A program made the position numbers and the translations under genes. A DNA stretch of 13,674 nt from an uncultured Clostridia bacterium (lineage in GTDB: Bacteria; Bacillota; Clostridia; Oscillospirales; CAG-272): positions 1-13,674 of the forward strand of contig CANQXN010000033.1 in NCBI GenBank assembly GCA_947627815.1. The letters run 5' to 3'. This document shows positions 1-6,808 of this stretch, in pieces (within the stretch, counting starts at the first letter, position 1; every line of letters begins with the position of its first letter). Below the pieces are notes generated by a model that worked only from the letters and a program-made list of their open reading frames with translations, did not search any database and was not told the DNA's origin.

Positions 1-2
1 TG

Positions 3-32
3 CAAAAACGCGGATGACCGAAGCCACCCGCG
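3..32 (-). terminator. Rho-independent terminator of the ABC ATPase gene
   Basis: Read on the minus strand, an 8-bp stem CGCGGGTG / CATCCGCG (one G-T pair) encloses an 8-nt loop and is followed by TTTTTG. It lies about 45 bases after the ATPase stop codon, so the ATPase appears to be transcribed alone or as the last gene of its unit. Confidence 0.75.
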
Positions 33-76
33 CCATGCAGGAGAAAAATTCAGGGGGAAACCCAAATTTTTTGCGA

Positions 77-1189
77 TTAGTGAACGATGTAACGCTCGGT
101 GTCCTTGTCGAAGAGGTGAACTCTCGTCATATCGAAGGCCACGTTGATGATGTCGCCGGCTCTCGCGGTGGAACGGGCGGAAACGCGGGCGATCATGCTG
201 TTCTCTTCCGCGGACAGGTACAGGTAGATCTCCGCGCCCATCAGCTCGGTGACTTCCACGTCCGTCTCGATGACGGAATCGGACATGGCGCGAATGGAAG
301 CGGCGTCCTCATGGATACACTCGGGACGGATGCCAAGGGTGACTTCCTTGCCGATGTACTCTTTGAGCGCGGGATCGTTGGCCTTTTCCGCGGGCAGCTT
401 GACATAGTTTTCGCCCCAGTTGAGGTAGACATCGCCGCCCTTGTCAACCAGCGTGCAATTGATGAAGTTCATCTGCGGCGTGCCGATGAAGCCTGCCACA
501 AAGAGGTTGCAGGGACGATCGTAGAGGTTCTGCGGCGTATCCACCTGCTGAATGATACCGTCTTTCATAACCACGATACGGGTTGCCATGGTCATAGCTT
601 CTATCTGGTCGTGAGTCACATAGACAAAGGTGGTGCCGAGGCGCTTGTGGAGCTTGGTCAGCTCGGTTCTCATGGCCGCGCGGAGTTTGGCGTCCAGGTT
701 GGAAAGAGGCTCGTCGAGAAGGAAGACCTTAGGATTGCGCACGATGCAGCGCCCCAAGGCGACACGCTGTTTCTGACCGCCGGAGAGCTGTTTCGGACGG
801 CGATCGAGCAAGTGAGCGATGTCAAGGATCTTGGCCGCCTCTTCCACTTTCCGTTTGATCTCTTCCTTCGGCACTTTGCGCAGTTTCAGACCGAACGCCA
901 TGTTGTCAAACACCGTCATGTGAGGATACAGGGCGTAGTTCTGGAACACCATGGCGATGTCGCGGTCTTTCGGGGCGATGTCGTTCACCAGCTTGTCGCC
1001 GATGAAAAGCTCGCCTTCGGTGATCTCTTCCAGACCCGCGATCATACGCAGGGTCGTGGTCTTTCCGCAGCCGGAGGGACCGACGAAAATGATAAACTCT
1101 TTGTCCTTGACTTCCAGACAGAAGTCGGAGACGGCGGTGACGCCGCCGGCATATTTTTTGTAAATGTGACGGAACGAAATACTTGCCAT
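77..1189 (-). CDS. ABC transporter ATP-binding protein, MalK/UgpC/MsmX family
   Basis: This is the cytoplasmic ATPase that powers carbohydrate uptake (CUT1-type) ABC importers. At 370 aa it has the normal family length. Visible motifs are Walker A GPSGCGKTT (residues 37-45), Q-loop Q83, signature LSGGQ (135-139), Walker B VFLLDE (155-160) and the switch H193 in VTHD. After about residue 235 comes the TOBE/OB-type regulatory domain typical of MalK. All catalytic residues are intact. The start is supported by AGGAGG ten bases upstream. No permease or binding-protein gene lies next to it, and it has its own promoter and terminator. This fits a shared ATPase serving several sugar transporters, as MsmX does in Bacillus, which is an inference. 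Family assignment is secure; the substrate is unknown. Confidence 0.96.
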   Translation of the reverse strand: MASISFRHIYKKYAGGVTAVSDFCLEVKDKEFIIFVGPSGCGKTTTLRMIAGLEEITEGELFIGDKLVNDIAPKDRDIAMVFQNYALYPHMTVFDNMAFGLKLRKVPKEEIKRKVEEAAKILDIAHLLDRRPKQLSGGQKQRVALGRCIVRNPKVFLLDEPLSNLDAKLRAAMRTELTKLHKRLGTTFVYVTHDQIEAMTMATRIVVMKDGIIQQVDTPQNLYDRPCNLFVAGFIGTPQMNFINCTLVDKGGDVYLNWGENYVKLPAEKANDPALKEYIGKEVTLGIRPECIHEDAASIRAMSDSVIETDVEVTELMGAEIYLYLSAEENSMIARVSARSTARAGDIINVAFDMTRVHLFDKDTERYIVH

Positions 1190-1227
1190 GGGGTAAAATC
1201 CTCCTGAAGCTTTTTTATCTTGCGTTT

Positions 1228-1236
1228 ATTATATCA
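1228..1236 (-). promoter_or_regulatory. Extended -10 promoter of the ABC ATPase gene
   Basis: On the minus strand the sequence reads TGATATAAT, a perfect TATAAT with the TGn extension. No good -35 hexamer lies at 16-18 bases, as expected for an extended -10 promoter. Transcription would begin near 1221, leaving a leader of about 30 nt that contains the AGGAGG site. The same TGATATAAT occurs in the promoter at 4326-4354. Confidence 0.7.
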
Positions 1237-1379
1237 GATTTTCCGGCGTGGGAAAAGTGGCAAGATTCCGAATTTTCTCTCCCGTTTTTGTGCATTAAGC
1301 ACAAGACAAAGAGGCGACTGACAGAAGTTTCCCCCGAAAGAGGGATCTGAAATCTTAATATATTAAAATGAGCGTCTGC

Positions 1380-1409
1380 CTTTGCCTGTCCTTCCTGTGT
1401 CAGGCAAAG
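1380..1409. repeat. Inverted repeat upstream of the rsuA-type promoter
   Basis: A perfect 9-bp inverted repeat CTTTGCCTG / CAGGCAAAG is separated by 12 bases. It lies about 22 bases upstream of the -35 box of the pseudouridine synthase gene, between two divergent promoters. It has no T-tract in either direction, so it is not a terminator. It may be an operator or may be chance; nothing else identifies it. The rest of the 1190-1491 gap holds only the two promoters and ribosome binding sites. Confidence 0.3.
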
Positions 1410-1431
1410 AGAGAAATTCACAAATTGCCTC

Positions 1432-1459
1432 TTGCTTTTTTCGGCTTTTGTGGTATAGT
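1432..1459 (+). promoter_or_regulatory. Promoter of the pseudouridine synthase gene
   Basis: TTGCTT and TATAGT are separated by 16 bases, and TG precedes the -10 by one base (extended -10). Transcription would start around 1466. The ribosome binding site AAAGGAGG follows at 1477-1484, seven bases before the ATG. Confidence 0.65.
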
Positions 1460-1491
1460 GATAGCAGAAAAACAAAAAAGGAGGCGGCGGG

Positions 1492-2235
1492 ATGGCCACC
1501 ATGCGCATCGACAAAATGATTGCCCAGGCGGGGCTTGCTTCGCGCAGCGAAGCGACCAAAGCCGCAAGACGGGGCGGCGTGACGGTCAACGGAGAACCGA
1601 CGAAGGATCTTGCCCGCCATGTCGATCCTTTTTCCGACCGCGTGACCTTCAACGGGGAACCGGTGCCGGCGCCGGGGCATCTCTATCTCATGCTGAATAA
1701 GCCCGAGGGCTATGTCTGTTCGACCGACGACCCAAGCTCGCCGACGGTGCTGTCCCTGCTGCCAGAAGAGTGGCAGAGCAGGGGGCTTTTTCCCTGCGGC
1801 AGGCTTGACAAATATACCCTCGGTTTTGTTCTGCTCACCACCGACGGCGGCGCGGCGCATCGGATGCTTTCCCCGAAAAGGCATGTGGACAAGGTCTATC
1901 GCTTCACGCTCGAAAAGCCCCTTGATCCCGAGGCCAAAGAGAAGTGGGAACAAGGCGTCGACATCGGCGGCTATGTCACCGCTCCCTGCCGCCTTGCCAT
2001 GACAAGCGAGCGCGAGGGCGAAATCACGCTGACCGAGGGCAAATATCACGAAATCCGCCGGATGGCCGAGGCGCTGGACAACAAAATTCTCTTTCTCGAG
2101 CGGATCGCCTTTGCCGGCATCGCGCTCGACAAAACCTTGCCCCGTGGGGCGTGGCGGCCCCTGACGCCGGACGAGCTATCGCGGATCGCGCCCTATTTGG
2201 AAGACGGGTCAAGCGCGAAAAACGGGACAAACTGA
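1492..2235 (+). CDS. rsuA: 16S rRNA pseudouridine synthase, RsuA type
   Basis: Members of this family isomerise a uridine in rRNA to pseudouridine; RsuA modifies U516 of 16S rRNA. The 247-aa length is normal. An N-terminal S4 RNA-binding domain (about residues 4-55, RIDKMIAQAG) is followed by the catalytic domain. The stretch MLNKPEGYVCSTDDP is close to the Escherichia coli RsuA sequence as I remember it, which favours RsuA over RluB. The catalytic aspartate is D106 in GRLD, and GKYHEIRRM is the later conserved motif. The ATG at 1492 is chosen because AAAGGAGG sits seven bases upstream; a second in-frame ATG three codons later is less well placed. The gene has its own promoter and is probably monocistronic. 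I see no convincing terminator after it, only a T-rich stretch near 2278-2286. Confidence 0.93.
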   Translation: MATMRIDKMIAQAGLASRSEATKAARRGGVTVNGEPTKDLARHVDPFSDRVTFNGEPVPAPGHLYLMLNKPEGYVCSTDDPSSPTVLSLLPEEWQSRGLFPCGRLDKYTLGFVLLTTDGGAAHRMLSPKRHVDKVYRFTLEKPLDPEAKEKWEQGVDIGGYVTAPCRLAMTSEREGEITLTEGKYHEIRRMAEALDNKILFLERIAFAGIALDKTLPRGAWRPLTPDELSRIAPYLEDGSSAKNGTN

Positions 2236-2295
2236 CGCGCTCCCTCGATTTTCGCAAGGCGTCCGGCGGCCTCTCTTCTTTTTTGGCTTCTCCTC

Positions 2296-2324
2296 TTGAC
2301 AAAAGGGGAAAAAACATGTATAAT
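2296..2324 (+). promoter_or_regulatory. Perfect sigma-A promoter of the resB-ccsA operon
   Basis: TTGACA (2296-2301) and TATAAT (2319-2324) are separated by exactly 17 bases, the full housekeeping consensus. Transcription should start near 2331. The leader of about 80 nt is GC-rich and can fold: GGCGC (2350-2354) pairs with GCGCC (2385-2389) around a hairpin GGCGGG-TTTTG-CCTGCC (2363-2379). Confidence 0.85.
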
Positions 2325-2333
2325 CAATTTTGC

Positions 2334-2346
2334 TCAATCGAATTGA
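2334..2346. repeat. Palindrome at the expected transcription start of resB
   Basis: TCAAT-CGA-ATTGA is a 13-base inverted repeat just downstream of the -10 box. A wider arrangement, TCAATT at 2324-2329 and AATTGA at 2341-2346, overlaps it. A site here could bind a repressor that blocks the otherwise very strong promoter, but no regulator gene is nearby. Short AT-rich palindromes can also arise by chance. Confidence 0.35.
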
Positions 2347-2412
2347 ACCGGCGCGGCCGGCCGGCGGGTTTTGCCTGCCCTGCGGCGCCTATTCGGGAAA
2401 GGAGTGGTTTGT

Positions 2413-3288
2413 TTGCAAAAAACTTTGGCCGTCATCAGCTACCTGGTGTTGGCGGCGGTAACGGCGGTTCTTTTGGTCATGACGATCCTGCAGTCGGCGG
2501 GCGTCACCGGCGTTTTTTCCGGTATGCCGATCATCGCGGTGTTTTCGGTCTTTGTTCTCTCGCTGGCGGTGTCGCTTTTTATGTTCAATCCGAAACTTTC
2601 GGTCTATCATATCGGTTTTTACCTCTTGCACGCCGGTATTGTGATCTTTTTGGTCAGCGGGCTGATTTATACCGTGAGCGGGCAGTCTGTCAGCGCCGCG
2701 CCCCCCAACATTGAAAGCATTACCCCGACCATAGCCTACCAGATCAAGCAGCAGGGCGGCGATGCCGGCGAACTGACCGATTTTTATAATCGAATCGGCA
2801 ATTCCTCGACCGGCGAAACGGTGTCCTTTGACTTCGGCTTCCGGATTCCCGCCTTCAAGACCGAATATTATGAGGATGAAAACGGCAATCCCACCTCCAA
2901 TGTCAAACACTATGAGGCCACCCTGGAGTTTCGCGCGTCCGACGGCTCCACCGAGACAGAAACCCTGACCGTCAATCATCCGATCTATCACGGCGGCTAC
3001 AAAATTTATCTGATGTCGGCGCAGGAAAACAGCACCTACGGCTATCAGGAAGTGACCCTCCTTTTCAAAAAGGACAAAACCGAGTTTTTGTCCGACGCCG
3101 GCATCGTCCTCACCGTTATCGGCACCTTTCTGATGTGTTTCGGCAAGGCTCGGGACAAAGCCCGGGACAAGACCAAAGATGGTCAAGATAAAAAGGATAA
3201 AAAAGAGAAGGATAAGAAAAAGACGGCCGGGAAAGCGCCCGGGACAAAGCCGCAAAAAGCGGCGGTGAAAGGGGGTGGGGCAGCATGA
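2413..3288 (+). CDS. resB: Cytochrome c biogenesis protein ResB (CcsB)
   Basis: ResB/CcsB pairs with CcsA to form the System II cytochrome c synthase, which moves heme across the membrane and attaches it to CXXCH motifs. Starting at TTG 2413 the protein is 291 aa. Membrane segments lie near residues 3-24, 35-56, 66-90 (with H73 in LLHAG, a likely heme-ligand histidine) and 230-248. The extracytoplasmic domain between the third and fourth has typical ResB features, including a late VNHP (H189). The TTG start is preferred because AAAGGAG at 2398-2404 sits eight bases before it; another TTG at 2371 has no such site. The C-terminus is unusual: about 45 residues rich in Lys and Asp follow the last membrane segment. 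The stop overlaps the ccsA start by four bases (ATGA), indicating translational coupling. It is shorter than many ResB proteins. Confidence 0.85.
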   Translation: MQKTLAVISYLVLAAVTAVLLVMTILQSAGVTGVFSGMPIIAVFSVFVLSLAVSLFMFNPKLSVYHIGFYLLHAGIVIFLVSGLIYTVSGQSVSAAPPNIESITPTIAYQIKQQGGDAGELTDFYNRIGNSSTGETVSFDFGFRIPAFKTEYYEDENGNPTSNVKHYEATLEFRASDGSTETETLTVNHPIYHGGYKIYLMSAQENSTYGYQEVTLLFKKDKTEFLSDAGIVLTVIGTFLMCFGKARDKARDKTKDGQDKKDKKEKDKKKTAGKAPGTKPQKAAVKGGGAA

Positions 3289-4076
3289 CTTCTACTTTGC
3301 TTCGTATTGTCTGCCTGATCTCCGCGCTGCTTTATTACGCCGCGTTTGCGTTAGGCTTTGGCAAAAACAACATCCTGAAGCGCGTTTCCTTCGGCCTCTG
3401 GATGGCCGCTATCGCCTCCAATGTCGTCATTGTCGGCAATAACTGGATTGTCAACGGCTATGTACCCTTTGTGAGCATGTATCAGGTGCTGACCTTCCTC
3501 TCCGCCACCTTCGCGCTCGTCTATGTCTATATCCGATACATGCATAACGGCGCGTTTATGAAGCCCTATTTCATCATTCTCCAGGCGGTGGTGATGACAG
3601 GCGTCTTCTTTATGGAGGCCTCGGCTTCGGTGTGGTCCTTCCCACCGGCTTTGCAATCGGCCTATTTCGTGCCGCATGTTTTTTCCTACATGATTTCATA
3701 TTGCCTTGTGGCCGTGGCGGCGCTCCTTGTGATTCTTTCCTTTTTTGCACAGTACAAAAAGGACGAAACCCGGCTCCGGCAGTATGAAAACGGCATTTAT
3801 CATCTCGTCTGCACCGGCTTTCCCTTCATGGTGCTCGGGATGTTTTTGGGCGCCCTTTGGGCCAACGCCTGCTGGGGCAATTACTGGTCGTGGGACAACA
3901 AGGAGATCTGGTCACTTGTCACCATTCTCATGCTGTCGGTCTATCTCCACTTCCGCCGCGCCGCGCCTCTAAAAAAATACGCCCGTTATTTCGTTTTAGC
4001 GGCGCTTGTCTGCGAGATCGTCACGCTCTTTTTCGTCAATATGTTCGGCGGCGACTCGATGCACGCCTATAGTTAA
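3285..4076 (+). CDS. ccsA: Cytochrome c synthase CcsA (ResC/CcmC superfamily)
   Basis: CcsA is the heme-handling integral membrane half of the System II cytochrome c synthase. The 263-aa protein is mostly membrane helices. The tryptophan-rich WWD signature is present as WANACWGNYWSWDNKE (residues 192-207). It forms the external platform that presents heme to the apocytochrome. The flanking histidines expected as heme ligands are H131 (FVPHVFSY) and H260 in the terminal MHAYS. The usual WDPKE reads WDNKE here. All key residues therefore look intact and the protein should work. The start codon overlaps the resB stop by four bases, and a G-rich stretch just upstream within resB may serve as the ribosome binding site. 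The neighbouring operon encodes two exported CXXCH proteins, the obvious clients. Confidence 0.93.
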   Translation: MTSTLLRIVCLISALLYYAAFALGFGKNNILKRVSFGLWMAAIASNVVIVGNNWIVNGYVPFVSMYQVLTFLSATFALVYVYIRYMHNGAFMKPYFIILQAVVMTGVFFMEASASVWSFPPALQSAYFVPHVFSYMISYCLVAVAALLVILSFFAQYKKDETRLRQYENGIYHLVCTGFPFMVLGMFLGALWANACWGNYWSWDNKEIWSLVTILMLSVYLHFRRAAPLKKYARYFVLAALVCEIVTLFFVNMFGGDSMHAYS

Positions 4077-4096
4077 TCCCCGTTTTTCGTCTTTTT

Positions 4097-4124
4097 AAAG
4101 CGGACGCGCAAGCGCCCGCTTTTT
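4097..4124 (+). terminator. Rho-independent terminator of resB-ccsA
   Basis: A 7-bp stem AAAGCGG (4097-4103) / CCGCTTT (4116-4122) carries an inner CGC-GCAA-GCG hairpin with a GNRA-type loop, followed by a run of T ending at 4124. It lies 20 bases after the ccsA stop, separating this operon from the cytochrome operon. Confidence 0.8.
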
Positions 4125-4325
4125 CTCGCGCGCTTTTTGCAAAAATCGCCCTGCGTCGCCGCTTTTTTCGGGGCTTTGAGCGTAATATCTACATGACAGC
4201 CGGCGTGATATCGTTTTATAAGCCTGCTTTTTTTAAAAGAATTGAGCGGAATCGGCAAAAAAAGCGCCCGGGCGGCGGGGAAAAGGACAGGTCGATTTTT
4301 GCAATATATAGTTCGATTATTGTAA
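4125..4325. other. Intergenic stretch with no recognised gene
   Basis: About 200 bases between the ccsA terminator and the next promoter. It contains several T-runs and A-runs and GC-rich segments, but I see no open frame with a ribosome binding site, no clear RNA gene and no clean hairpin. It may simply separate the operons, or hold upstream binding sites for the next promoter. Confidence 0.4.
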
Positions 4326-4354
4326 TTGCCTAACGCGGCGTCATGTGATATAAT
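4326..4354 (+). promoter_or_regulatory. Promoter of the diheme protein operon
   Basis: TTGCCT (4326-4331) and TATAAT (4349-4354) are separated by 17 bases, with TG one base before the -10 (TGATATAAT). This is a strong extended -10 promoter. Transcription should start near 4361, giving a leader of about 175 nt before the first gene. Confidence 0.8.
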
Positions 4355-4390
4355 AACAAAAAATAGGGTTAGTCTGCGCTTTTGTTTGTT

Positions 4391-4427
4391 GCATTTTTCT
4401 TTTGCCCGATAGACAAGAGAAAAATGC
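4391..4427 (+). promoter_or_regulatory. Long hairpin in the cytochrome operon leader
   Basis: GCATTTTTCTTTTG (4391-4404) pairs with CAAGAGAAAAATGC (4414-4427) over 14 base pairs (one G-T pair) around a 9-nt loop. It begins about 30 nt after the expected transcription start. No T-run follows, so it is not an intrinsic terminator. It could stabilise the mRNA or be part of a regulatory RNA fold. I could not match it to a known riboswitch class. Confidence 0.6.
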
Positions 4428-4431
4428 GGCA

Positions 4432-4465
4432 AAGGCAAACGCCGAGGGAGAAGGCAAGCGCCGGG
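4432..4465 (+). repeat. Two near-identical 15-nt motifs in the leader
   Basis: AAGGCAAACGCCGAG at 4432-4446 and AAGGCAAGCGCCGGG at 4451-4465 differ at two positions and lie 19 bases apart. Each can form a small GGC/GCC hairpin with a four-base loop. GCGG (4426-4429) and CCGC (4477-4480) could close a larger fold around both. Such paired motifs could bind a regulatory protein or form part of a folded sensor; the identity is unknown. Confidence 0.5.
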
Positions 4466-4494
4466 CAAGGGCTGATCCGCGACAACTTGCGAGT

Positions 4495-4526
4495 TTTCAG
4501 TCTCACAAAACCAACTGAAACGGAGG
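4495..4526 (+). promoter_or_regulatory. Hairpin abutting the ribosome binding site
   Basis: TTTCAGT (4495-4501) pairs with ACTGAAA (4514-4520), directly followed by the ribosome binding site CGGAGG (4521-4526), nine bases before the ATG at 4536. A hairpin touching the ribosome binding site could tune translation of the first heme protein. Confidence 0.45.
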
Positions 4527-4535
4527 TTTTTCTTT

Positions 4536-6788
4536 ATGGTTAGAAGCAAACGATGGCCGGTTCTTCTCTGCGTCGTTCTTCTGATCGCCACGGTGATCCT
4601 GTCCTGTTTTCTGATCACTTCCTGCGGCGATGATGAAACGACGGCGCCCGAAAGTACCGGAGGCACCAATACGACTACGCCTTCTGTCGGCGCCTATCAG
4701 CGCCCCAATACCGACGGCGAGCAGGTCAGCGCGTCGACATCCGCCGGCGTTTCCGGCGATTTGTCCTCCTACACCTCGCCCAGCGGTATTCTTGTTCTCG
4801 ACGGGAACATTTATGTCTCTGACGAGACCGGCAAGGCGGTATATCGGCTTTCCGATGCGGGAAGCGTGCAGAACAAGTATACCACAAGCCGTGAGGTTCA
4901 TCGCGTTGTGACCGACGGCACCAACATTTACGCCTTGGAAGGCGGGTTGGACGGCACCGTGGTCAAACTCTCCAAGACCCTTGAAAAAGTGTCGGAGGCG
5001 GCGGTGGGACACACGCCCAACGATATGGCGATTGTCAGCGGCAAGGGCTATGTCGTCAACCGGTTTTCCAACAGCGTTTCGGTGCTGAGCCTCGCCGACA
5101 TGAAGGTGACGGCCACGATCGACAACGCGGGGCGCGAACCTTTTTCCGCCGTGGCGGTCGGCAATGACATTTATGTGGCATGTCACCTCGCCAACGATCC
5201 TTTCACCGAAGATGTGGTGAGCGCCGATGTGCTTGTGATCTCGGGCGATAAAATCGCCAAGACCATTCCGCTGCCCAACGGCTCCTCCAGCGTGAAGGGC
5301 ATTGCCGTTTCTCCCGATGGCAAGACCGTTTATGTCACCCATATCGTGGGGCGTTATACCTTCCCGACCACACAGACGGACGGCGCTTGGATCAACTCCA
5401 ATGTCGTGTCGGTGATCAGTACGGACGACAAGACGCTCTCCTACAGCGCTTTGCTGGACGGCGTGGATCACGGCGCCGGCAACCCGTGGGGTGTCACGGT
5501 TTCGTCGGACGGCAAGTATCTCTGTGTCGCGCTTGCCGGCTGTGATGAAGTCGAAATCATCAATCTTTCCGAAATGGCCAACCGCGTTGCCGCCGTCAAG
5601 GCCGGACGCACCAATAAGCGCGCCGAATCGATGGAAACCATCGTGGACAGTATCGCGTTTCTGGAAGGCGCCCGCAGCCGCGTGAAAGTGGGCAAGGGCG
5701 TGCGCAATATCACCGAAGTGGACGGCATTCTCTATTGCGGCCTCTATTTTGACGGCGCCGTGGCGACGGTCACACTCTCCAACAACAAGACCGCCACCCT
5801 GAACTTCGTGGATCAGCCCGAAGCCGAGGGCGTGCGTCGTGGACAGATTCTCTGGACGGACGCCAGCGTTACTTATCAGAACTGGGAATCCTGCGCTTCC
5901 TGCCATCCCGAAGGCCGCTGCGACGGTCTCAACTGGGACCAGCTCTCCGACGGCATCGGTACGCCGAAATCCTCCAAGAGCATCATGTGGGCGATGAGAA
6001 CCCCGCCCGCCACCTTTACCGGCGTGACGCCCAAAGCCGAGGAAGACGCGCAAGGCTCCTATGAAAGCCGCGGCTACCTCGACCTCGAAGGCATTGCCTG
6101 CGTCTTTGAATACATGAAGGCCAATATGCCCGTTCCTTCTCCCGCGCTGAACCGCGACGGCACCCTGACCGCTTCCGCGCTGGAAGGCAAGGCGCTCTTT
6201 GATAAAAACTGCGCTTCCTGCCATCCCGCGCCGCTTTATACCGACATGAAGATGCATGATGTCGGCACGCAGAGCCGTCCGGGCGAAACCGCCTACGATA
6301 CCCCGAGTTTGGTGGAATCCTGGCGCAGCGGCCCCTATCTGCACGAAGGCACCATGAACACCATGGAAGAAGTGGTGAAATACTTCGCCAAGAATCTTTC
6401 GGATGCCGATGTGGCGAAACTGACCGAATATGTCCGCTCGATCGGCATTGTCGATGAGCTTTACGGCGTTGAACAGGTGATCACCACCCACGCGGACGGT
6501 AGCGAGATCTGCAACACCTATTCCGCCGGCGCCAAGATCTCCGGCCTGACTGTGAGAAACCAGAGCGCCAACGCGCCCGCTTCTGTTGTGGTCGCGCTCA
6601 GCGTCTTTGATAAAGACGGCAAACAGGTCTACTATTCCGACAGCGTGATTTCCGGCGTGAAGACCGGCGATTATGCCATTATCACCTTGGCGAAGGCCAT
6701 TACCCTGCCGGAAGGCGGTTCCTATTCCGTGGCGATTTACAATACCGCAAACGGAGAGCTTGTCGCTTCGCCCCTCCTTGTAAAGTGA
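4536..6788 (+). CDS. Diheme c-type cytochrome lipoprotein with beta-propeller
   Basis: This is a 750-aa exported lipoprotein. The signal peptide ends in a lipobox ITSC, with C30 as the likely lipidated residue, followed by an acidic, Thr-rich linker. Residues about 75-430 form a YVTN/YncE-like beta-propeller (repeated blade motifs such as GIAVSPDGKTVYVTH). Two heme-binding motifs follow: C453-A-S-C456-H457, in the context CASCHPEGRCDG, and C559-A-S-C562-H563. The later segment YDTPSLVESWRSGPYLHEG matches the conserved region of the bacterial diheme peroxidase/MauG superfamily. The hemes are 106 residues apart in sequence, closer than in classical diheme peroxidases. Residues about 645-750 look like an Ig-like beta-sandwich. 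It would be matured by the CcsA system upstream and is co-transcribed with the next gene (20-base gap). A peroxidase or electron-transfer role is inferred; the substrate is unknown. Confidence 0.88.
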   Translation: MVRSKRWPVLLCVVLLIATVILSCFLITSCGDDETTAPESTGGTNTTTPSVGAYQRPNTDGEQVSASTSAGVSGDLSSYTSPSGILVLDGNIYVSDETGKAVYRLSDAGSVQNKYTTSREVHRVVTDGTNIYALEGGLDGTVVKLSKTLEKVSEAAVGHTPNDMAIVSGKGYVVNRFSNSVSVLSLADMKVTATIDNAGREPFSAVAVGNDIYVACHLANDPFTEDVVSADVLVISGDKIAKTIPLPNGSSSVKGIAVSPDGKTVYVTHIVGRYTFPTTQTDGAWINSNVVSVISTDDKTLSYSALLDGVDHGAGNPWGVTVSSDGKYLCVALAGCDEVEIINLSEMANRVAAVKAGRTNKRAESMETIVDSIAFLEGARSRVKVGKGVRNITEVDGILYCGLYFDGAVATVTLSNNKTATLNFVDQPEAEGVRRGQILWTDASVTYQNWESCASCHPEGRCDGLNWDQLSDGIGTPKSSKSIMWAMRTPPATFTGVTPKAEEDAQGSYESRGYLDLEGIACVFEYMKANMPVPSPALNRDGTLTASALEGKALFDKNCASCHPAPLYTDMKMHDVGTQSRPGETAYDTPSLVESWRSGPYLHEGTMNTMEEVVKYFAKNLSDADVAKLTEYVRSIGIVDELYGVEQVITTHADGSEICNTYSAGAKISGLTVRNQSANAPASVVVALSVFDKDGKQVYYSDSVISGVKTGDYAIITLAKAITLPEGGSYSVAIYNTANGELVASPLLVK

Positions 6789-6808
6789 AGAAAGGAGAAT
6801 AGAAGAAT

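Noticed and set aside
14..1207. A 397-codon plus-strand open frame across the ABC ATPase
   Set aside because: It is fully antisense to an ATPase with all motifs intact and has no family features of its own.
2259..2290. A possible terminator after the pseudouridine synthase gene
   Set aside because: The stem AGGC/GCCT is only four base pairs with a GC-rich loop, and the T-run is interrupted. Too weak to call.
2371..2412. An upstream TTG start for resB
   Set aside because: There is no ribosome binding site before 2371, whereas AAAGGAG is correctly spaced before the TTG at 2413, and the extra 14 residues lack homology-like features.
4391..4480. A GEMM-type (cyclic dinucleotide) riboswitch upstream of the cytochrome genes
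   Set aside because: The conserved GAAA-tetraloop/receptor arrangement and the CGCAAAGCC segment are not present. A GCAAA-like string alone is not enough.
4073..4669. A 198-codon minus-strand frame covering the gap between ccsA and the heme operon
   Set aside because: It overlaps the terminator, promoter and leader and the signal peptide of the next gene. No ribosome binding site and no recognisable domain.
4503..6491. A 662-codon open frame on the minus strand opposite the diheme lipoprotein gene
   Set aside because: It has no ribosome binding site, is rich in His/Gly/Arg as expected for the antisense of a GC-rich gene, and overlaps a gene with a clear signal peptide and heme motifs. It is a codon-bias shadow.
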